From NCBI GenBank assembly GCA_030581615.1, contig JAKTTT010000016.1, positions 1 to 64,000 of the forward strand: DNA of 64,000 nt. The letters run 5' to 3'. The DNA is from Alloascoidea africana (lineage: Eukaryota > Ascomycota > Alloascoideomycetes > Alloascoideales > Alloascoideaceae). The notes beneath the pieces were generated by a model. It saw nothing but the letters and a program-made list of their open reading frames with translations. It had not been told where the DNA came from and ran no database searches. The position numbers and the translations under genes are program-made. Every line of letters begins with the position of its first letter. Position 1 is the first letter of the stretch. Positions 1-9,328 of this stretch are shown piece by piece.

Positions 1-419
1 CCCCCCCCTGTACTCGACTTTAACTCGAATACCCCGGTAATGATTGTACGAAGAATACACTTGTCGAAAAAAAAAACAGGTGGAAACAAAACAGTTCTGT
101 CTATTGATTTCACTTCTTCAACTTTTCCTTTGCACTATGCACTTTGCACTATGCACTTTGCACTTTTTAGGTATTGGTACTGGCATATCCGGGTAACACC
201 TTTTATCCCCTCTGTGGATGGAAAATTTCGTCACCCCTCTCTTCCCATATAGCCCAAAAACTCAACCTCTTACTCTTGGACATTTCAAGTAATCTTGTTC
301 AATTTTTTTCACACCAACAACCCCTTTTCAATCCAATAAAAGAAGAGTTTTGTTGAACGAAACCGAGCTCTGATTCACACACACAAGTTATAAAGTATAA
401 AATATAAAACAAGAACAAG
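1..419. other. Upstream region of TIM10
   Basis: No gene seen. Positions 131-168 hold a short imperfect tandem repeat built from TGCACTAT and GCACTTT units. A CT-rich stretch and then an A-rich leader run up to the TIM10 start codon. The first bases are a run of eight C, which may be only the window edge. Confidence 0.5.
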
Positions 420-922
420 ATGTCATTTCTAGGATTTGGAGGTTCGAACCCTAATGCACCAGCCGATCCAGCAAAGATTGCTGCTGCTGAGGCAGAAATT
501 GACATGGTCACTGATATGTTTAACAGGTACGTTTATAATGAAGATTGTTGGAAGGAAAAGGAAAGGGAAAAAAGATTTACGACAGTTTGAGATGAGGATG
601 AACATAGTGCCAAACAGGCAGAGTTACAACAAACCCAAAACTAACAAGAACGAACCTGTATCATGAACAGACTTGTGGATTCTTGTCATAAGAAATGTAT
701 CCAGTCATCATATAACAATGCGGAGCTCGGAAGGGGTGAGGATTCATGTATCGATAACTGTGTTGAAAAATATTTCACTGTGAACGTCAAGGTCGGAGAG
801 GTAAGATTTCCCAGTTGGTTTATCTGTTTTTTTTTTTGTTTTTGCAAGTTTAAGAATATTAATAGTTTTAGCATATGCAAAAATTGGGACAAAGTGGTGC
901 TTTTATGGCTGGACGGCATTAA
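420..922 (+). CDS. TIM10: Mitochondrial intermembrane-space chaperone Tim10 (3 exons)
   Basis: Small Tim chaperone that, with Tim9, carries hydrophobic precursors across the intermembrane space to the TIM22 complex. Exons are 420-526, 671-800 and 872-922, giving 95 residues, close to the usual length of about 93. Intron 1 (527-670) opens GTACGT and ends CAG; intron 2 (801-871) opens GTAAGA and ends TTAG. Both are inferred from reading frame and family alignment. The twin CX3C motifs are visible in exon 2 as CHKKC and CIDNC, and the family core MVTDMFNR spans the first junction. The third exon adds HMQKLGQSGAFMAGRH and a TAA. It converges on the Trl1-like gene. Confidence 0.95.
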
Positions 923-1164
923 ACAAACATCCAATTGGGTTGAGTTAAGACCATTGAATATATCCACCACGAAAAGGAGTAAATATGAATGGAATAGGGA
1001 AACAAAATGCTTCAAAATTTTATTTTTGTATATACTCATAAATTTTGGCTTTTGGCTTTTTTCTTTTCTTCTTTTCATAACTTGATTACTCTTTTCAATG
1101 GGATGGGAAAGGTACATAAACAAGACTGTAATAAAATGAGATGCAGTAAACCAACAACAATACA

Positions 1165-2769
1165 TTAGGAGGAAACATGTATATAAGAGCCCTTAATCTT
1201 TAAAGACCGATAGGAAACAGCATTATCATTATCATTATCATTTTTAAGCTCGATAATTGCAAAGTTGTCATAATCTTTACTCATCGTGTCCCATTTGTAA
1301 AGCAGGTTCCGTTCCTCTTGTTGAAAGTCAATGACCGATTCATGGACACCGATTGTGAAATAATGGAGGGTTTGGGTCAAAGACTTTTGAAAATGATGAT
1401 GTTGAGGAGGATCGACAACATTTTCGAGATTGGAATCCAAACCCAGATCCACAATACAAACTGCGACTTTTTCATTCCATAGTAGAGTTTTGGGGGTTAC
1501 GGATAACAGAAATTGATCAAGATCAGAATCAGAATCAGAATCAGAATCAGAATCAGAATTATGACCTGAACATTTGGAGTCTGCGGTTTTGAGAGCTTCC
1601 CACAAAGCCAGATCATCAGGAAGACTTTGTAGAGAAGCGACCATAACTGTTGGTCTCGCTTTGGTACTATTTACAATAAAAGGACGAAACCACTGTTTTA
1701 GCGAATCCAGAGTTTGCTTATCATAGTCATTTTTGCACTTTGTTTTGATCCTTTGGTAAAAATCCGGTAGGGACACAGGAAGTGTGATGTGGTAATTTAT
1801 CGGTCGTTTCCGATGATGCTGTTTCTTCTTTTTCTCTGGTTCCACAGCTTGTTTCACTTTGGAAGACAGCCAGGATCCCGACCGTCTGGCAGAGAGCAGA
1901 GGGAATCGGGACATGACTTTGCTTGTCAGAGACGAAGACTCCTGCTTTGGGGGTTGGGGTTGGGGTTCTGGGTCTTTGATCCCAGCGGCCAGCGCGTAGG
2001 CGGCTTCCAGCTCTTGAGCGGAAGGGGGGGACGGGATAGGGGAGTAGAAGAGACGGGACAGCGCCACGAGAACGATTCCCAGGTTTGTTCTGGCGGTGAA
2101 CATTTTGGATAACGGATACAAAGCGACGGTTTTGTAGAACAGCCTGTCTGGGCTTTGAGGATGGGTCAGATCGAGCGGTTCAAAGCCGTTTCTGATCTCT
2201 TTGGTCAGGTCCAGTTTAGCCTTGAGCTGGAGATCCGTCATGGCTGCATCGTCACCATTCACAGCCGTCAGCTCTGACGGGCCAGGCTCGAAAAACAGGG
2301 CTATGAACCGGAGTTGGGGGTGGCATGAGGCATCCACCCGGTCCAAAATGTTGAAGATCAGATTCTGGCGTTCCTGCTTGAGATAGTTGTGTCTGTCGAC
2401 GAACACCACCTGGTGCTGGACCAAATGGCAGGCGACCTGGCTCGCCACGCCGTCGGGCCTGGCCAGACCGGGGCTCGCCGGGCTGTTCTGGACGACGGCC
2501 CAGCCAAACAGGCGTTGCAGAGCCCTGGCGACGACCTCTTTGCCGCTGTTGACGGACGCGATGGGCACCAAGATGTATCTGTAGTCGGAGTCGGCTAGCC
2601 TGACGGGCTGGGCTGCTGGGGCTGGATCACTCGCGGGACGGGCCAGGTGGGACCAGTCCGGGGCCGGAGCGGGACCAGGAGCAGGCGACGTAGCCAGCGG
2701 TCTTGTCAGCAGTCTTGTCAGCAGTCTTGTCAGAGGTCTTGCCCTGACCAGCTGCCTCGTCGGAGTCAT
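1165..2769 (-). CDS. Trl1-like protein: degenerate kinase and phosphodiesterase modules, no ligase domain
   Basis: Intact 534-residue frame related to the C-terminal two thirds of fungal tRNA ligase Trl1, which seals tRNA exons and HAC1 mRNA. Residues 64-270 resemble the GTP-dependent polynucleotide kinase; residues 323-505 resemble the cyclic phosphodiesterase. The N-terminal adenylyltransferase/ligase domain is absent. By alignment from memory, key residues differ: the P-loop reads NSGKEV where GCGKTT is usual, QNSP replaces QND, RPTVMV stands where the first HxT motif should be, and HYFT replaces the second. VDRHNYLKQER and IRNGFEPL remain family-like. The first 28 residues are Arg/Leu-rich with no acidic residue, like a mitochondrial presequence. 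I chose the ATG at 2769; the frame stays open to 2913 over low-complexity DNA. A functional Trl1 is presumably elsewhere in the genome. Confidence 0.75.
   Translation of the reverse strand: MTPTRQLVRARPLTRLLTRLLTRPLATSPAPGPAPAPDWSHLARPASDPAPAAQPVRLADSDYRYILVPIASVNSGKEVVARALQRLFGWAVVQNSPASPGLARPDGVASQVACHLVQHQVVFVDRHNYLKQERQNLIFNILDRVDASCHPQLRFIALFFEPGPSELTAVNGDDAAMTDLQLKAKLDLTKEIRNGFEPLDLTHPQSPDRLFYKTVALYPLSKMFTARTNLGIVLVALSRLFYSPIPSPPSAQELEAAYALAAGIKDPEPQPQPPKQESSSLTSKVMSRFPLLSARRSGSWLSSKVKQAVEPEKKKKQHHRKRPINYHITLPVSLPDFYQRIKTKCKNDYDKQTLDSLKQWFRPFIVNSTKARPTVMVASLQSLPDDLALWEALKTADSKCSGHNSDSDSDSDSDSDLDQFLLSVTPKTLLWNEKVAVCIVDLGLDSNLENVVDPPQHHHFQKSLTQTLHYFTIGVHESVIDFQQEERNLLYKWDTMSKDYDNFAIIELKNDNDNDNAVSYRSLKIKGSYIHVSS
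2701..2742 (-). repeat. 12-bp tandem repeat coding the Arg/Leu-rich N-terminus
   Basis: Three tandem copies of TCTTGTCAGCAG (third copy ending AGG) plus a partial fourth, read on the minus strand as LTRL units within the Trl1-like gene. The repeat makes up much of its basic leader. Confidence 0.8.
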
Positions 2770-2957
2770 TGTGGGCTGGCTGGGCTGGCCGAGAGCCGAG
2801 AGGTGCTGTGTGGGAAGGGCTGCTCGCACTGCTCGGGTGCTCGCACACCCCACAGCCCGCCCCAGCGTGCCACAGTCCGCCCCAGCGTGCCACGGCCTGC
2901 CACAGCTTGCCACGGCCGCCGTCTCCTGAACGCCGCCGTCTCCAGAACACCCACGCC

Positions 2958-3928
2958 ATGCTGCCCGCGAACCCCGTCACGCTCAAGGCCGCCAAAGACA
3001 CCGTAAGTGCAAGTGCCCGTGCTCCTTCCTGAACGCTGAGTACTAACCCCGGCTCCAGCTCGTGGCGTCTCTGTTCGAGCTCTCCAAGGCCTCTGCTGAG
3101 GCGTCCAAAGCCACCGTCGATTTTTTCAACGCAATTTCGGGCCGTGCCAACTCCAGCGAGTTCACCGCTGAGCTGGCTCAGGCTCTGGGCTCCCTGGCCA
3201 CGGTCTCTTCTGCTCTGGGCACCGTCTCCTCCTCCGTGGACCCCGACAAAAAGAAGAAGCGCAAGCGTGAGAGACAGCCCATCGACCCAGATGCTCCGAA
3301 AAAACCTATCACAATGTACTTTGCCTTTGCCGTGGACATGCGCAAAAAGATCCGCGAAGAGCGCGAAAGGAAGAACTTGCTCCCTCTTACAAACGCTGAA
3401 ATGACCCAGGAAATCTCAAGACAGTGGGCTGCGCTGTCTGACAACGATAAGCTCCCTTGGAAAAGGGAGTATGATCAGCAGTTTGAGGCCTACTTGAAAG
3501 AGAAAGAGGATTATAAGCGCCGCAAGTACCAAGAGAAATTGAACCATGAGGTGGTTGATGATAGCGATGCAATTGAACAGCACGATGAGGATGAAGAGGA
3601 CGCCGAAATCACCTTCCACGATGCAAAGGATGACCCAGAGGAAGACCCAGAAGAAGAAGAAGAGGAAGAGGAAGAACTTGAATTTCCAAGTAGCATTCCG
3701 GATTCTCCTCAGATCCCCAGTGGCAGAGCCTATTTGCAAGAGGAACAAATCCAAGACCATGTGTCCAGACCAACCTCGAATAGAAAAGACCGCAAGACCA
3801 AATCTTCAAAAACAAGACACGTTTTGAACGGTGATGCTTCAGCTCCATCTTCGGAAATTGGAATTGGTAGTAGTCCTGATAAAAAACAAAAGAAGGATAA
3901 AAGAAAGAGAAGAAAGAGCTCTGCTTAG
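2958..3928 (+). CDS. HMO1: HMG-box chromatin protein Hmo1 (2 exons)
   Basis: HMGB-family protein; in S. cerevisiae Hmo1 binds rDNA and ribosomal-protein promoters and bends DNA. Exon 1 is 2958-3002 and exon 2 is 3059-3928, giving 304 residues. The 56-bp intron opens GTAAGT, has a TACTAAC branch site at 3041 and ends CAG. The N-terminus VTLKAAKDT/LVASLFELSKA matches the Hmo1 box-A-like region. One clear HMG box lies at about residues 95-165 (DPDAPKKPITMYFAF). A long Glu/Asp tract follows near 190-220, and then a Lys/Arg-rich tail typical of Hmo1. It is divergent from the Trl1-like gene, with about 190 bp between the two starts. Confidence 0.93.
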
Positions 3929-6900
3929 CCTTTATCACTACTACAAAAAGAGCCCCATTAAAATAATCAAAAAAGAAGAAACAAACATCGTCTACTTTAA
4001 TTTTTTGTTAACGAACACTATTTTTTTTTTTGTTGTTGTTGTTTATGATTTCAGGTTTGCAAAGAAGTGGACAAACAATGAGATCATTCACTGGCAGTAG
4101 CACTTCTAAGAAACATCAACAGAAATCCGTTATATATATTTAATAATAAATTGTCAAATAAAAGAAAAGCAATTTTAAGAGTTATTATCTTTATAAAGTA
4201 CATTTCCAGGATGTGAGTCCTTTTCTTCATACAATGTAGCTGTTGTTCTTATTTCCCCCACCAACAGCCCTAGAGAGCGGGTAACACAGATACACGCGCA
4301 TAAGCACTTTATTTGTGGAAATATCATTCCTCTTGATCAGAAGGTTCTATCTTGAACAAGGAGCAAGGAACAAACAGATTAGAATCTATATAAGGTAGCT
4401 ACCGTCGATTAGACACCTTTTTGTGGTGTGTAAATTGAAATAAATAGAAACATCGCTCCTTTTGAACAGAGCAGTATCCTGGCCTATAACACCAAAAATG
4501 GCTTCACCGCGTCAAAGTTTGGAGTTTACGGCTTTAGGAAAAACATCAACGTCTAACTCGCAAATATTGACGTTGACGTTCCAAAAAAAAAAAGTATTCC
4601 ACCTTTGCCTAATTGTAAAAAAAAAACGATAGCTGTAAAGTAGACCGTTCAGACACTCTATCTCATATAACGGTTGTTGTCTAGATTTGATCAGCATTCG
4701 AAATACTATCAAATCAAAACATGTGTGTATAATTCCAAATTCTAAATACTTATTGAGTTTTGGTTGGGGCTATACGATTGTTATTTTTTTTTTTTTGGCA
4801 TGATTGAGACCACCAAAATGACAAATGTTTGGAACCCAGGCCAGATGATAACTCCCAGCTTAAACTTGATCAATGAAAAAACGATTCTCCAAGTTCAACA
4901 ACTTGAGGGTTACAACATCTGATAGGGCTTTATCAAAGAGAGAGAGATTTCTAGGCTTGGATCAATATTAATTCATTAAAGAATGTGTTGACAGACTTCA
5001 CAATACACCATTTGGGTTTTTCTTTTCTCGTCCTTTTGTGTCCTATTTGTTTGTTGGTTATTAACCATAGATATTGATGTATAAATAAGTGATATATATT
5101 CCCCATCAGGATAATCAAATTGCAGATTTCTTTTAGTTTTCTTTGGTTTCTTGATCATCTTTCTCTCATGGATTCGTCATATCATTCGCCTCCTCCTCAG
5201 GACTCGTCCAAGACGTCTTAGAGCGTCAAGAAACTTAAGCCTCTTCTTGCAAAACAGCTTAAAGATCCTCAGTCCCTCCCGATATGGTGGCGATTCTGCC
5301 GTTCAAGATGTTACACATCAAAAATTCTACCCAAGATTACAACCAAGATCACAAATCTAAAATATAATCGGGAATACTCCTTACGGGATCCAGTGAGATC
5401 TTTGGGTTACAGACGATTTCTCGATATCTTGAAAAAAAACGCAGTCTTTTTAGGAATGGGTGAAGTTGACAACGAAGCTCATTGGGGAGGACGCTATTGA
5501 TAGGGTCAGCCTCCTCTGTCAGCAGTATATTTCTCTATAAATTCTATTCAGTTTATATATATGTGTCATCCTTCCGAGTTCTTCCGTCCTTCACGCTCTT
5601 TCATATCCTTTCACTTTTCCGATGTTCTATCCATCCACTAAGCAGATATCCCTTTCTGCTTACACTATAGATGAAAATTTGATATTTCGTTGGTTTCCTT
5701 ATTGATAAGTTTTTATAGTTCAACTTAATTCCTTTTTTTGGATTTGTGTAGACTAACCTCCTCGTGTAAGCTCTTCACTTCAGGAGTTCTGAGAAAAGTA
5801 GAGAGAACCCCTGTATTTGGATGGCGTAGGTGACATCTATATAGTTAGCAATAGTATTTAAAGCAAGATAAGGGTTTAGAGGTTCTTGGAAACGTTTACA
5901 GTGGTGAAATTGATAAGATTCTTCGTTAATGTAGCCGTCGGCCGTTCATAGTTTAAACAATGTTGTCACAGATTTATAACTTTATGTTCACGCACCGGGG
6001 GTATGAAATACATTCCAGATACGTTTGTCAAGACAAGAACCACTCACAATTATATTTGATCAATCAATCATATATTTCACTGGATATGCTACAAATTTTG
6101 AGTCAATAAGTACTGTTGATCTCATTATATTTATCATACATAACCTTGATTCATGTAGCGTGTTGCCGCTAGCTTTATGAAGTGGTTTAACGAGAGAACA
6201 TTGAGACGATGAAAAAAGGCTTAATTGTAAAATAAGATATGGATTCTGATTTTCTTGTTGATTTTTCTATCTAAGGAATGAATAAACCTATTTAATTCTC
6301 CTTGTTAATGAAAGATTATTCATGATGATCATTAGGAGCTTCTTGAGTGATGCTGCGCTCTATAAGGATTTAAGAACATCATAATACTAGGACATGAAAT
6401 AGATTTAAATGAATTAAATGTAAATGGAATGTAACCATGTCGGTCACATATTACAATTCTAGTCAAAAAAGTTGATAAATCTAACGTCGAGCTTTAGTTA
6501 ATGAACAATACGTATCTATGGCTTAAAAATCATGAGTATATACCACCACTTTTTTGATTTCCTCATGCTTGAACGATGTCAACTCTTGCTCGCTTCCAAA
6601 ACGCCATGTAAATACAAGCCATTTTTCATCTTCGCTAGCATTTCCCTCGCATCTACACGCAAATAGTCAGGTCTGCTGCCGATGGCGTTTTGGATACTCA
6701 GCTCTTGATCGCCCCCCGCGATCACCGTGATTCTCTGACGGCAAACTCACTGTTCCGAAGGTTCTCGCGACATATTGCAAAGACCATCTTCACCAGGGTT
6801 GTGAACATGGCCTGGCTCTATAACCAAAACCATGGAAATTGGGGTGCTTGTGAGCTCTAATCGACCTTGAAATGAGCCAATCCGGTGAGAGATTCCCGCT

Positions 6901-8401
6901 CGCCAGCACTATACAAGAGCGTTGCAAAGCCCAGTTGCAGACACGAAATGGTAGTCTGGCCATGAAGAAGGGTGGCGACGTAGGAATGGTGATGACGGCG
7001 ATAACGATAGACAATACCTTAGACTAATGTGGGTTTATGTTCAAGTTTTTGGCTGTATAAAGAGCATGATCTGTTGACGGGAATCAGAACCACAAAAAGT
7101 CTGGTAAAACCTCTTTAGCGAGTGATTATATTTAATCAAGAAACTGATACACTGTATTTGATTCATCTCCTAGTTTTTGTAAGTCACCTCCAAAGGATAG
7201 ACTATTTCCTTGAAACGTGTTGAAAAGAGTAGAGTAGGATATTCGACAAGAAGTGTTCTTTCTTCTATTACGGGGATATTCATCACCATAGGAAAAGATG
7301 TAGGCAATAAAATGTTCCCGATTGAAACAACATAGAACATTATCAAATCCAACTGCAAAGCAGTAAATTTATACAATAAAACCCCTGAAGTAAACCGACA
7401 AAAGGGCACTATTAGCGTTAAGACTTATCTTAAAAGTACTTTATTTGATTGCAGGGGACTGAAAAAGAATTTTATTGTAAGAACGATGGTATCAGAATGT
7501 GGACAGACAAGGAAGCAGCTAAACATTAGACTTATGAAAAGCTTTGTTAGGGCCAAAAGAGCAATTCAGGTTTGTTGGAAGAAAGACAGGTTAAATCTAC
7601 CTTGATCTTTTAAAGAAAATGCGATTTGACCCGTAGGTGAAAAGGGGAAGCAAATCGAAATGGTATTCTTCCTTCCTTCCACAGTGCATCGCAAACAAAC
7701 CCCCTCCAAATTATCTGAAACTGTTTCAAAAAGCTATCAATGATCTTTTCATTAACAGAATAAGAATGCTCTTAACCTTCCTCGTCTTCAGCTTAAGATG
7801 AAGATTGAATGCTACTGCATATTATCTGTTGGGTTTTTTCTAACGATAGGATTAATCCTAATGTGCGAGAAAAATGCTGTCTCGAGACGTCAGTATTAAA
7901 TAGAGAGAATATTAATATATACTGATAATGGGTTTTAACAAGTAAGGACTTTTTCAAATAGTGAGGACTTTGAAATAGTCATTCCAATTGGTTGCAAAAT
8001 GATCTAGTTCACAACCAAAATTAAATTCTCTTGCAAATCATAGTCTAACACCAATAATATGCAGATTCAAAGCTATGCATTTAACAAAGGGAAGTGGTGT
8101 TCTAAGTCAACAAAAATTAAGTATGGGTCTAAAAGTTTAAGTCGTGGTGGTTACTTTTAAAAAGTACCTTTTGTATAAAGATTAAATCAGCAAAAAGTCG
8201 CCTGTGTTAATAATGCTGAGTAAATAGAAAAACCCTGAGAGACACAGATTACACCTATACTTCTCAAATGATATAGTAATTATTTATTAAAAAAAAAAAA
8301 GTTGCCACTTAAAAAGGGAATATGCTTGCGGTTAACCACACCGAATGAACAAAAGATCTTTTGAATAGTACAGCCAATTGCTCAGAATGAATGTCATGTT
8401 T
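3929..8401. other. 4.5-kb gene-poor AT-rich stretch
   Basis: No convincing gene, tRNA or known ncRNA seen. Most of it is AT-rich with frequent stops in all frames. Two parts stand out: a frame open from 5222 to 5500, and a clearly more GC-rich island at about 6560-7015 that could be an old coding remnant but matches nothing I recognise. Confidence 0.5.
5222..5500 (+). other. Unassigned 92-codon open frame, possible terminal exon
   Basis: An unusually long open frame for this AT-rich neighbourhood, with a basic, Leu- and Lys-rich translation (for example KKLKPLLAKQLKDPQSLPIW) ending in TGA at 5498. The same frame continues upstream from an ATG at 5169 but meets a TAG at 5219. That TAG could serve as a splice acceptor, since a CT-rich tract precedes it, in which case this would be a 3' exon. 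I see no partner exon and recognise no family. It may be chance or a decayed gene. Confidence 0.25.
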
Positions 8402-9328
8402 CTATCTGAAAATTTGTTCTGATGCTTCGGGTCTTTTGGATCTCCAGGAGTTTAGCTCAACGTACTCTTCTGCGCTAAAACCTGTTTCGAGAATTCCGTT
8501 GGGATGCTGAATATTAAACAAAATAACCGCAAAGAAAATAGGAACAGCATCAAACAGATACAAAAAGATTTCATGACTTATTATGTAGCCGTTGTGTCCT
8601 TGAATATATTCAACAACACGAACAATTGATCTTACGAGGATCAACAATGAAGCAATAAACTCTGTCCACAAGAGAGTTTTCCAATTGTAATGTTTGCGTT
8701 GCTCAAGAAGAAGCGTGGTCGAACTTGTTGTGGGTTTCCTCGAATTTAAAACATAAAAAATCGCCAGAACTGCTACAAACACTCCAAAGAAAATGATCTG
8801 AACAAAAAGACCACCTAGAACTGTTTTAGTCCCTATATCAATTTTGTCAGGATCTTTGGCTGCCATCATTCCACCTCCACCACCTTGAAGTAGTAAAGAT
8901 ACAACGTCTCCCAATACAAAAACCTTTGTCAACCACTTCATAGGAATTGGCGAGTACTTTTGAGCATCGAGCATAACTATTTCCCGCCCAAGAATCATGT
9001 AAATGGTTGCAGCAAGAAATGCCGGGGAAATCAAAAGTAGAAGAGATTGTGCAATATAATAGGTGAGCGATTTTTTATCGTGGTGAGAACCTATCCTCGC
9101 GAGATAACCAAGACCCTCCATGAATGTGCCTATAATAAAAGGGATGAAGATGTATAGACGCTGTGGTACCATCGACGGTCTGCTTTTTCGAACAAATGGA
9201 CGAAATAGAAATAACTGTAGCAGATGAACAATTCCTGAAGAAAGAAAGAGAATTGCAAAAATTGCAGCTCCGACAAGAGTAGGATCGTATTTATAAGCTT
9301 CCCAATCTGAAAAGTCAGTATCTGCCAT
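8402..9328 (-). CDS. RTA1-family multispanning membrane protein
   Basis: Fungal RTA1-like family (S. cerevisiae Rta1, Rsb1, Pug1, Ylr046c), linked to sterol, sphingoid-base or porphyrin handling and 7-aminocholesterol resistance. The translation has about seven hydrophobic segments. It opens with the family-like YKYDPTLVGAAIFAILFL and contains EGLGYLARI and the loop LGREIVMLDAQKYSPIP, then a Gly-rich GDVVSLLLQGGGGG helix typical of the family. I prefer the ATG at 9328 (308 residues), because the extra 45 residues from 9463 are polar and non-conserved in look. It is the only confident gene between 3.9 and 17 kb. The individual substrate cannot be told. Confidence 0.85.
   Translation of the reverse strand: MADTDFSDWEAYKYDPTLVGAAIFAILFLSSGIVHLLQLFLFRPFVRKSRPSMVPQRLYIFIPFIIGTFMEGLGYLARIGSHHDKKSLTYYIAQSLLLLISPAFLAATIYMILGREIVMLDAQKYSPIPMKWLTKVFVLGDVVSLLLQGGGGGMMAAKDPDKIDIGTKTVLGGLFVQIIFFGVFVAVLAIFYVLNSRKPTTSSTTLLLEQRKHYNWKTLLWTEFIASLLILVRSIVRVVEYIQGHNGYIISHEIFLYLFDAVPIFFAVILFNIQHPNGILETGFSAEEYVELNSWRSKRPEASEQIFR

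Noticed and set aside
437-456. GGTTCGAACCC in TIM10, tRNA-like
   Set aside because: It lies inside the TIM10 coding exon and has no tRNA context.
686-1165. 159-codon minus-strand frame opposite TIM10
   Set aside because: Overlaps TIM10 exons and intron and has low-complexity, intron-derived hydrophobic parts.
2770-2913. Longer N-terminus for the Trl1-like protein
   Set aside because: The extra 48 codons fall in repeated GCCACAG/GCGTGCC DNA of the divergent promoter and look non-coding.
2647-3006. Plus-strand frames overlapping the Trl1-like start and the HMO1 first exon
   Set aside because: GC-rich low-complexity shadows; the HMO1 exon 1 frame differs and is supported by family sequence.
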